Source of the DNA: Salinisphaeraceae bacterium UBA4764
GTDB taxonomy: Bacteria; Pseudomonadota; Gammaproteobacteria; Nevskiales; Salinisphaeraceae
Assembly: GCA_002403445.1 (NCBI GenBank)
Contig: DHHU01000072.1
Location: forward strand, 145,297 to 152,032
Direction: 5' to 3'
DNA: 6,736 nucleotides
The translations under genes and the position numbers were made by a program. Positions within the stretch are counted from its first letter, which is position 1. Every line of letters begins with the position of its first letter. Positions 1 to 6,096 of the stretch are shown here, in pieces. Under the pieces are notes generated by a model. That model searched no databases, was not told the origin of the DNA, and saw only the letters and a program-made list of their open reading frames with translations.

Positions 1-850
1 TGGTAGTGCTTCCAATAAACATCAGGGCCCCATCTTGGGCGCAAATCAAGAGCGCATCACGTGCAACAAGCGACAGCTGGTCAATGGCGTCGACAAACAG
101 GGTGACACCATCCCACCCATTCCGGCGGGCTTCGACTGCCTGGTCAAAAGCGTCGCGGATACCGCCAATACCGGCACTACGACCGTCTATTTCCAAGTAG
201 CGCCAACCAAGCGAGTCGGCTATGTGTCGCGCCAGCTTGGACCGGCCGGAACTGTTCGGTCCGCAGAGCACCATTGAATCACCTCGTTTCTCCGCTAGTG
301 TGGCTTCAACCCTGCCCTCGTCGCTGATCAGATCCTGTTGCACTTCAGAACTATTCCAATTTGTCTGTAGCTCGCGGTTGGTCAGTTCAAGGTGCGCGCT
401 ATCTTCAAAGGGATTCTCTGATGCAGCTGCTTTTTCAGTCTCGGTCTCTTGTTCCAACTCGGTTTCACGGAGAGGCTTGCCACGTTTCTGCCAAGCTATC
501 AACAACAGCAATGCGGCCCCAGCGCCCATGAGTGCACCAGCGCCGTCGGCACCGAAATCGAATAGATTGCCGTCGCGTGTGACTAGATAGGTTTGCACCG
601 CTTCAATGACACCACCGTAGAGCGTGACCCATAACGCCACTTGCGTCAGGTGCCGGTAAAAAATCAAACCGAACCAGAGCGCCAGCCATGCCATGCTACC
701 CGCATGCTCGACCTTGTCGAATTCGGGCCAGCCCATGGAAGGTGGGTTCGGGGTCACACAGCCCCAGAGAATAAAAACTCCAAATCCGAGCCCAATTAAA
801 AGCCGCGTGTAAAACCACCCACCTGGGATCGATCGCGTAGCACGGCTCAT
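1..850 (-). CDS. VanZ-like membrane domain fused to a degenerate RarA/MgsA-type AAA+ domain (partial; C-terminus beyond window)
   Basis: One stop-free frame of 283 codons runs from an ATG at 850 off the left edge. Residues 1-120 resemble the VanZ-like family: four hydrophobic segments (about 15-32, 48-65, 71-88, 101-120), an FDKVEH motif at 44-49 and a YGGVIEAVQ motif at 78-86. Basic residues at the N-terminus, after segment 2 and after segment 4 predict both ends in the cytoplasm. An acidic linker (128-150) follows. Residues from about 155, and clearly 171-283, line up almost without gaps with RarA as I recall it from E. coli: QQDL, SMVLCGP, KLARHIA, LFVD, DALL, FIGSTT. The gene position after ftsK-lolA is where rarA normally sits. 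Walker A reads GPNSSGRS (Lys to Arg at 203) and Walker B reads LFVDAID (Glu to Ala at 255), so ATP hydrolysis is probably lost. The start overlaps the lolA stop (ATGA) and lacks a clear Shine-Dalgarno, which suggests translational coupling. Function is unknown; a membrane-anchored, non-catalytic RarA derivative is inference. RarA's helicase-associated and C-terminal domains would lie outside the window. Confidence 0.82.
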   Translation of the reverse strand, partial: MSRATRSIPGGWFYTRLLIGLGFGVFILWGCVTPNPPSMGWPEFDKVEHAGSMAWLALWFGLIFYRHLTQVALWVTLYGGVIEAVQTYLVTRDGNLFDFGADGAGALMGAGAALLLLIAWQKRGKPLRETELEQETETEKAAASENPFEDSAHLELTNRELQTNWNSSEVQQDLISDEGRVEATLAEKRGDSMVLCGPNSSGRSKLARHIADSLGWRYLEIDGRSAGIGGIRDAFDQAVEARRNGWDGVTLFVDAIDQLSLVARDALLICAQDGALMFIGSTT

Positions 851-1590
851 CGGTTATTGAACTGGTTGCGTGTGCCGTTTGTCTGATTGTGCTTCGGGTT
901 GCCTTGGCCGCTGGAGTTGCGCGAATCCACTACGGTCACATCGTTTGGAACATGCAGCGTAAACCGCTTGTCCGGTATCTTCGGGTTAATCCGAATGTGG
1001 GTGAATGTGATACGCGTATGCTGTCCGAGTTTGTCCTGAAGCTGCAATACTTTGGGCTGGTTGTTCTGCAAACCCAACCGGATAGTCTTGAACTGGGCGT
1101 TGTTCGAGCGCGGGGTCAATACAAGCCAGTCCAAACCGTTCTTGTTGGGGGCGTTGTGTATCTTGAAGGCTTGCTTCAAGCCCGTTCCGCCGGACAGCAG
1201 CCGTGCCGGTGTGGCACGCAGACTCGCACCAATCGAGCGGATCGTGACTTGCTTCAGGCCTACGTCGTAAAACTTGAAGACTTTGCCGTTGCTCAGGATG
1301 ATCTGATGGTAAGGAGTTTTATACACCCAGCGAAAGCGCTGCGGGCGCGACAAATAAAACGTGCCGCTGGCCGTCTGCATCACATTACCGTTATTATCGC
1401 GCTGGACTTGGTGAAAATGTGCTTTCAGGGTCTGAACGTGTTGATAAAAATGTGTCAGCGCGGCTTTACCTCCCGGGTGGGCAGAGGCCGAGAGTGACAC
1501 AGCGATGGCCGCGAGAAACGTCAGCATCACGCAGAAGACGATCACTGATGAGCCTCGACGAATGCGGGCAGGAAAGCACTGTAAATTCAT
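847..1590 (-). CDS. lolA: LolA, periplasmic outer-membrane lipoprotein chaperone
   Basis: The product has 247 residues. LolA takes lipoproteins released by the LolCDE transporter at the inner membrane and carries them across the periplasm to LolB. A Sec signal peptide is visible: basic residues at 9-12, a hydrophobic core at about 16-33, and a likely signal peptidase I cut after Ala-Ser-Ala at 37. LolA-typical elements follow: FHQVQRDNNGNV (59-70), a GTFYLSRPQRFRWVY strand pair (76-90) holding the conserved RPxxFxW signature, and IILSNGKVFKFYD (97-109). The family fold ends near 221, and a hydrophilic tail of about 26 residues rich in Asn, Gln and Gly follows. LolA proteins are usually about 200 residues, so this one is long at both ends. 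I chose the ATG at 1590 because a GGAAA sequence lies just upstream and the signal peptide begins there. The longer in-frame start at 1776 would run into ftsK coding sequence. It lies 49 bp after ftsK, probably in the same transcript, and its stop overlaps the next gene. Confidence 0.93.
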   Translation of the reverse strand: MNLQCFPARIRRGSSVIVFCVMLTFLAAIAVSLSASAHPGGKAALTHFYQHVQTLKAHFHQVQRDNNGNVMQTASGTFYLSRPQRFRWVYKTPYHQIILSNGKVFKFYDVGLKQVTIRSIGASLRATPARLLSGGTGLKQAFKIHNAPNKNGLDWLVLTPRSNNAQFKTIRLGLQNNQPKVLQLQDKLGQHTRITFTHIRINPKIPDKRFTLHVPNDVTVVDSRNSSGQGNPKHNQTNGTRNQFNNR

Positions 1591-1639
1591 GTTGTTTCCG
1601 GTATTCGTTGGATGGAATGACGGCGCAAACGATTCGTAG

Positions 1640-4300
1640 CTAATCCGCGTCGGGTGGCGGGGCAGCCAGAACTTCGCGCGCTCCGCCATCACTCGGGCCG
1701 ATGACGCCGGCGGCCTCCATTTGTTCAACCAGCCGCGCCGAACGGTTGTAGCCGACACGCAAGCGCCGCTGAACATAAGAAATCGAGGCTTTGCGTGAAC
1801 GTGTAACCACGTCTACCGCCTGGTCGTAAAGCGGGTCGGATTCCGCATCTTGCCCCCCGGAATCACCATCATCGTCGAGACCTGGCACGCTGGCACCCTC
1901 CAGAATTTCGTCAACGTAGTCCGGATCGCCGGTCTGTTTGAGGTATTCGACTACACGATGGACTTCTGGATCATCCACGAATGCGCCGTGGACGCGTTCG
2001 GAAAAACCCGAACCGGGTGGCAAATACAGCATGTCGCCATGGCCCAGAAGCGACTCGGCACCTTGTTGATCGAGGATGGTACGCGAATCGATTTTAGAGG
2101 CCACCTGAAACCCGATACGCGTGGGGATGTTTGCCTTGATAAGCCCGGTTATAACATCCACCGATGGCCGCTGCGTGGCCAGAATCATATGCAGGCCGGC
2201 CGCGCGGGCTTTCTGGGCCAGGCGGGCAATCAGCTCCTCGACCTTCTTGCCCACCACCATCATCATGTCGGCCAGTTCATCAACCACGACGACTATCGCG
2301 GGCATGGGTTCTAGTGTCGGCACTTTATGGCCTGCCGCTGCGTCGGCATCGGGCTGCCCCTGCTTGAGAATCGGATCCTCAATAGGCTTGCCGGCGGCAT
2401 TGGCTTTGCGCACTTTGGCGTTAAAGCCGGCGATATTGCGTACACCGAGCGCTGCCATCAATTTATAGCGTCTTTCCATTTCGCCCACGCACCAACGCAA
2501 GGCGTTGGCGGCATCTTTCATGTCCGTAACCACCGGCGCTAATAGATGCGGAATCTTTTCGTAGACCGAAAGTTCCAGCATCTTCGGGTCAACCAAAATC
2601 ATCCGAACCTGCTCCGGTCCGGCCTTGTGCAGCATCGATAGAATCATAGCGTTGACGGCCACCGACTTGCCCGAGCCAGTGGTGCCGGCCACCAGCAAAT
2701 GCGGCATCTTGGCCAAGTCAGCCGTCACGGTATTACCGGCGATATCCTTGCCCAGCGCCAGTGTCAGCGCGGATTCGGCCTTTGTGTAGGTGGGCGATTC
2801 CAATATCGCGCGCAACGCCACAGTCTCGCGGTTGGGGTTGGGAATTTCCAGACCGATCACGCTGCGTCCAGGGATAACCTCGATCACTCGCACACTGCGA
2901 ACCGACATCGCCCGCGCCAAATCCTTAGAGAGATTCGATACTTGACTGGATTTGACGCCGGCCGCCGGCTGCAACTCGAAGCGCGTAACCACCGGCCCCG
3001 GTTGCACGGCGGTCACCGTTGCCTTGACTTTAAAATCGGCCAGATGCTGTTCCAGCGCCCTGGCATAGTGCTGGAGTGTCTCGTCGTCTTGGCCTTCGGC
3101 CGGCGCCGGGGGCGAATCAAGCAATGTCGTGGGCGGCAGTGGGCTGTCCACACCCGGTTCGAAACGCGGCACCTCTACACTGCCGTCATCGATCGACAGA
3201 TCGATCTGATCGTTGGCCCCCAGCGGCGATGGGCGATCCGCCACACGCGTTTCGGCGCGACTGGCACCGTTGCCACTCGGCTTGCTCTGGGGCGGCGGCT
3301 CGTCGGCGGCAAGCGGAGCAGTTTCTGTGGTCGTCGGTGATGGCGACACGGTGGGCGCAATCGGCTCGTCAAGCAGGGGCTCGTCGACTGGCGGCACTTC
3401 GGTATCGACAAACGGTTCGGACGACGCATTTTCCCTGTTTACACCTGCCGATGCGTTGTCATGCCAGACGGGGGGCTGTCGCTCACGTCCAGACGTCTTG
3501 GCTTTACCGGAGCTAGACCGGGCTTTCTTTTTGACGTGTTTTCTTTGTTGTTTTGCTGCTTTTTGACTGGCCCGCAGCTCGGCGCGCTCTGCCCGGCGTC
3601 GACGCCGACGATCATTCATTACAACGCCCGTGTTATATAAAACCCGGCCCGCTACACGGGTTATGCGAACTGCACCGCCTGTCAGGACGCCACCAATGGC
3701 CTCAGCCAAACCCAGCCATGATACGTTCAGGCCAATCGATAAAGTTACCGCACAGATCGTGGCTAGCAACCAGCTGGCACCTGGCCATTTAAGCAGGCCC
3801 ACCAGCGGCTGGGCTATAGCCAGCCCGGCCAGCCCGCCGCTGGAAAGTGGCAGCCAGATCGCACCTGACCCTAGACATAGCCAAGCCAGACCACACAGAG
3901 AAAGGACTGCCAAAGCCAGCGCTGAGGAGCGCACGCTGGCTGTCACGATGTCGCGCTCGGTAAATCCGCCACGCACGCCAGTCACCCAACCGGCGTAAAA
4001 CACCACCAACGGGACAAGAAACGCCACATAGCCGAAAAGCCGCAGCAGCACATCGGCACACCAGGCGCCCGGCACGCCAAACAGATTGGCTACCTGAGCG
4101 CCATCACCTGGCCGTCCCCAGCCGGGATCGCTTGGGCTGTAGCTTATCAGCGCAGCCAACAAAAACAATGTACAGGCAGCGGCGATGAAAAACACCGCCT
4201 CGCGGGCCAGCGATGCCAATCGGGCGCGCGATTGGCCGGCCTTGGTATCGGGTTGGGCACGCCGTCGGGGATCGGGTTTTCCAGTCATGGCCCGGGCCAT
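1640..4300 (-). CDS. ftsK: FtsK, septal DNA translocase
   Basis: The product has 886 residues from the ATG at 4300. FtsK is anchored at the division septum, pumps chromosomal DNA toward the dif site and activates XerCD recombination there. Four or five transmembrane segments lie within residues 34-200. A basic stretch (230-272) and a Pro/Glu/Asp-rich linker to about 400 follow; the linker is much shorter than in E. coli FtsK (1329 residues) and closer to Pseudomonas-sized proteins. The motor occupies about 405-800: Walker A at 539-546 (GTTGSGKS, Lys545), Walker B VVVVDELAD at 670-678 (Asp674, Glu675), and the conserved KARAAGLHMILATQRPSVDV block at 697-716. The C-terminal 60 residues (from about 822, DPLYDQAVDVV) form the winged-helix gamma domain that reads KOPS sites and contacts XerD. 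A TTG codon at 4303 immediately precedes the ATG and could also initiate. Neither has a convincing Shine-Dalgarno, and a further in-frame ATG lies at 4288. Heads a likely ftsK-lolA-fusion gene operon. Confidence 0.98.
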   Translation of the reverse strand: MARAMTGKPDPRRRAQPDTKAGQSRARLASLAREAVFFIAAACTLFLLAALISYSPSDPGWGRPGDGAQVANLFGVPGAWCADVLLRLFGYVAFLVPLVVFYAGWVTGVRGGFTERDIVTASVRSSALALAVLSLCGLAWLCLGSGAIWLPLSSGGLAGLAIAQPLVGLLKWPGASWLLATICAVTLSIGLNVSWLGLAEAIGGVLTGGAVRITRVAGRVLYNTGVVMNDRRRRRRAERAELRASQKAAKQQRKHVKKKARSSSGKAKTSGRERQPPVWHDNASAGVNRENASSEPFVDTEVPPVDEPLLDEPIAPTVSPSPTTTETAPLAADEPPPQSKPSGNGASRAETRVADRPSPLGANDQIDLSIDDGSVEVPRFEPGVDSPLPPTTLLDSPPAPAEGQDDETLQHYARALEQHLADFKVKATVTAVQPGPVVTRFELQPAAGVKSSQVSNLSKDLARAMSVRSVRVIEVIPGRSVIGLEIPNPNRETVALRAILESPTYTKAESALTLALGKDIAGNTVTADLAKMPHLLVAGTTGSGKSVAVNAMILSMLHKAGPEQVRMILVDPKMLELSVYEKIPHLLAPVVTDMKDAANALRWCVGEMERRYKLMAALGVRNIAGFNAKVRKANAAGKPIEDPILKQGQPDADAAAGHKVPTLEPMPAIVVVVDELADMMMVVGKKVEELIARLAQKARAAGLHMILATQRPSVDVITGLIKANIPTRIGFQVASKIDSRTILDQQGAESLLGHGDMLYLPPGSGFSERVHGAFVDDPEVHRVVEYLKQTGDPDYVDEILEGASVPGLDDDGDSGGQDAESDPLYDQAVDVVTRSRKASISYVQRRLRVGYNRSARLVEQMEAAGVIGPSDGGAREVLAAPPPDAD

Positions 4301-4496
4301 CAAAAGGGACCGAGATTCGGGCGCCAGCCCATACGTAACAACACGTTATCCAGCGCAATAAGCATTGGATGCAGTATAACGCAGCGTCACTACCGCCTCC
4401 GCAAGGGCAGCTGCCTTACAATGCCCTGACGGCTTGAAAAACCGAACCAGCGGTCTTATGTGTAGAATCAGATTTATGCAAAAAGCCGATACCGAC
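4301..4496. promoter_or_regulatory. Divergent intergenic region between ftsK and the acidic small gene
   Basis: About 196 bp separates the two divergently transcribed blocks and must carry the promoters for both. On the minus strand a TATACT hexamer at 4378-4373 is a plausible -10 for ftsK, giving a leader of roughly 65 nt. The best -35 upstream of it (TTGCGG) is 20 bp away, too far for a good match. On the plus strand TAGAAT at 4463-4468 is a plausible -10 for the small gene. TTGAAA at 4434-4439 resembles a -35 but sits 23 bp away, so that pairing is also poor. A palindrome lies in the middle (separate entry). I find no convincing RNA gene or terminator here. The promoter assignments are weak and rest on hexamer resemblance only. 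Confidence 0.4.
4406..4415. repeat. Perfect 10-bp palindrome in the divergent promoter region
   Basis: GGCAGCTGCC is a perfect inverted repeat with no spacer. It extends by one more A/T pair on each side after a single mismatch (4404-4417). It lies between the two divergent genes, upstream of the candidate -10 for ftsK. A short symmetric site in this position could be an operator half-site pair. A chance 10-bp palindrome is also quite possible, and I know of no regulator with this exact site. Confidence 0.35.
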
Positions 4497-4832
4497 ATGT
4501 CAACACGACACTTCATTCTGACTTCCGGCGGCAACATCGAGGAGTTCTCGGATGCCGAAGCGGCTGCCGTCGCTGAAGGCAAGCAATATATTCCTCGATT
4601 TGCCGAGGAACGTCTACGCTACGTGCAAGTAGCCTTTGACGAAAGCGCGAACGACGAGGGCGAAATCCGCGTTCAAACAATGGGCGCGATAGTGCATTTC
4701 GACGAAAACGGCCAGCTCACTGAGGCCGACCGAACCGACGAAGATAGCGAGGAACTTACTTCGTTCGAACACGATGCCTGCGTACAGTTCGCATTGAAAG
4801 AAACCGTAGGCCAAGAACAGGCCATCAATTAG
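4497..4832 (+). CDS. Small, strongly acidic protein of unknown function
   Basis: The product has 111 residues and I do not recognise the family. It has 25 Asp/Glu against 8 Lys/Arg, with a dense acidic patch at 77-86 (EADRTDEDSEE). There is no signal peptide, no membrane segment and a single Cys (95), so it is probably a soluble cytoplasmic protein. The N-terminal part contains an Ala/Glu-rich likely helix (18-28) and a strand-like stretch YVQVAFDE (42-49); a second strand-like stretch IRVQTMGAIVHFDE lies at 57-70. I chose the ATG at 4497. An in-frame ATG at 4476 would add seven residues and, if the TAGAAT at 4463-4468 is a true -10, would sit at the predicted transcript start as a leaderless start. 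No clear Shine-Dalgarno precedes either. It lies 67 bp before the acyltransferase gene on the same strand, so co-transcription is possible. Reality as a gene is supported by the clean frame, its divergent position and the absence of any competing gene. Confidence 0.72.
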   Translation: MSTRHFILTSGGNIEEFSDAEAAAVAEGKQYIPRFAEERLRYVQVAFDESANDEGEIRVQTMGAIVHFDENGQLTEADRTDEDSEELTSFEHDACVQFALKETVGQEQAIN

Positions 4833-4899
4833 GGTTTTTTACCCTCGGTTCGCGTATTGCCTTGCGTTTTGACGCTGGCTTGATTGAATCGACCAAACC

Positions 4900-6096
4900 A
4901 TGCTGAAAGCCAAAACGGTTGATCGCATCGACTCCATTGCGGCTTCCGACTGGAATGCCCTGTTGGCAACGGGTCAGCCGTTTGTTCGGCACGAGTACTT
5001 GGCTGCACTGGAAGCCAGTGGCAGCGTGGGGCCCGGCACAGGCTGGGTTCCGCGTCATTTAACCCTGACCGATGCCAACGGCACCCTAGCTGCTGCTGCA
5101 CCACTCTACGAAAAACACGATTCCTTTGGCGAATTCGTGTTCGATTTTGCTTGGGCTAACGCTTACCGCCAATGCGGCTTGCCTTATTATCCGAAACTAG
5201 TGGTGGCTATTCCTTTCACTCCGGTCACCGGGCCGCGCCTTCTGGCACGCGACACCGAGGCGCGGCGCCAACTGGCCATTACGCTGTCCGACATGACGGA
5301 TGGCATCTGCTACAGCAGCGCGCATGTGTTGTTCGCCGATGCGCAGGATCTGGCGGCTCTGGCTCCAAACGAGAACAGTGAAGCCGAGTCTGAGCGCAAG
5401 CCAAACGCCGCGCTACGTCGCGGTTGTCAATATCGCTGGTATAACCGCGATTATCGAAGTTTCGACGACTTTCTTGCCCGGCTTTCATCCAAGCGGCGAA
5501 AGCAGATACGTCGCGAACGCAAGGGCCTGCATGAAGCCGGTGTGCGAGTCGAGGTTCGCTATCCCAACCAAATCGATGCCGAACTCTGGGCGACCGTCTA
5601 CAGTTTCTACGACCGTACCTATGCGATTCGTGGGCAAAACCCCTATCTGACGCCGGCGTTTTTCAACGAACTCAGCATACGCTTGCCCGAGCAGACGTTG
5701 TTTTTCATCGCGTACCACGGCGATGATCCTGTCGGTATGGCGTACATGATGAGCGACCAGGACGCACTTTATGGCCGTCACTGGGGATGTCACATCGATT
5801 ATCAGAATCTCCACTTTGAAACCTGTTACTACGCTGCCATTGACTACTGCATTGCCAACGGACTCACGCTTTTCGACGCTGGCGTCCAAGGCGAACACAA
5901 AATCCGGCGCGGTTTTGAACCCATGACCAGCTGGTCGGCCCACATCATCGCCAATCCGACTCTAAGACGGGCCATCAATGATTTTGTCGAACGCGAAGGC
6001 GCACTTGTGGCCGAACACGAAGCCACCGAACGCGAGCGCTCAAGTTTCCCCGACTTGGACGCGACGGCTGCTGCGCGCCATGCCGATCAAACGTGA
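4900..6096 (+). CDS. FemAB-like / GNAT-fold acyltransferase (COG3146 type)
   Basis: The product has 398 residues, about the usual length for this family, which is often labelled GNAT N-acetyltransferase or peptidoglycan biosynthesis protein. The substrate is not established. Family signatures are all present: QPFVRHEYLAALEASGSVGPGTGW (26-49), APLYEKHDSFGEFVFDFAWANAY (67-89), YYPKLVVAIPFTPVTGPRLL (96-115), FDDFLARLSSKRRKQIRRERK (188-208), YGRHWGCH (291-298), LHFETCYY (304-311) and FDAGVQGEHKIRRGF (325-339). No signal peptide or membrane segment is visible, so it is probably cytoplasmic. A hydrophilic stretch at about 155-175 (Asn, Glu, Ser, Lys, Arg) seems longer than I recall for relatives and interrupts the first half of the fold. 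The ATG at 4900 is chosen because family homology begins close behind it; there is no clear Shine-Dalgarno. The stop overlaps the aat start by four bases (GTGA), which points to a coupled pair. Confidence 0.92.
   Translation: MLKAKTVDRIDSIAASDWNALLATGQPFVRHEYLAALEASGSVGPGTGWVPRHLTLTDANGTLAAAAPLYEKHDSFGEFVFDFAWANAYRQCGLPYYPKLVVAIPFTPVTGPRLLARDTEARRQLAITLSDMTDGICYSSAHVLFADAQDLAALAPNENSEAESERKPNAALRRGCQYRWYNRDYRSFDDFLARLSSKRRKQIRRERKGLHEAGVRVEVRYPNQIDAELWATVYSFYDRTYAIRGQNPYLTPAFFNELSIRLPEQTLFFIAYHGDDPVGMAYMMSDQDALYGRHWGCHIDYQNLHFETCYYAAIDYCIANGLTLFDAGVQGEHKIRRGFEPMTSWSAHIIANPTLRRAINDFVEREGALVAEHEATERERSSFPDLDATAAARHADQT

Noticed and set aside
889..1497. Open frame of 202 codons on the plus strand
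   Set aside because: It is antisense to lolA, whose protein matches a known family across the same stretch; no family features are seen in the plus-strand translation.
1591..1776. N-terminal extension of LolA from an upstream ATG at 1776
   Set aside because: The added 62 residues would be read from the ftsK 3' end in another frame and would bury the signal peptide.
2699..3340. Open frame of 213 codons on the plus strand
   Set aside because: It lies wholly within ftsK on the opposite strand, over the linker and motor region. The His/Arg-rich translation looks like a shadow of GC-rich coding sequence.
4346..4582. Minus-strand frame of 78 codons upstream of ftsK
   Set aside because: It overlaps the N-terminal half of the acidic gene on the opposite strand and has no recognisable motif or ribosome site. 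The acidic gene is the better choice, but with no homology on either side some doubt remains.
4831..4845. AGGGT-TTTTT-ACCCT inverted repeat just after the acidic gene, as a terminator
   Set aside because: The stem is only 5 bp and the T run is in the loop, not after the stem. It does not fit an intrinsic terminator.
4862..4889. TTGCGT (4862-4867) and TTGAAT (4884-4889) as a promoter for the acyltransferase gene
   Set aside because: The -35-like hexamer matches only three of six positions, so the pair is no better than chance; co-transcription with the acidic gene is as likely.
5485..5943. Open frame of 152 codons on the minus strand
   Set aside because: It is antisense to the acyltransferase gene, which carries clear family motifs throughout.
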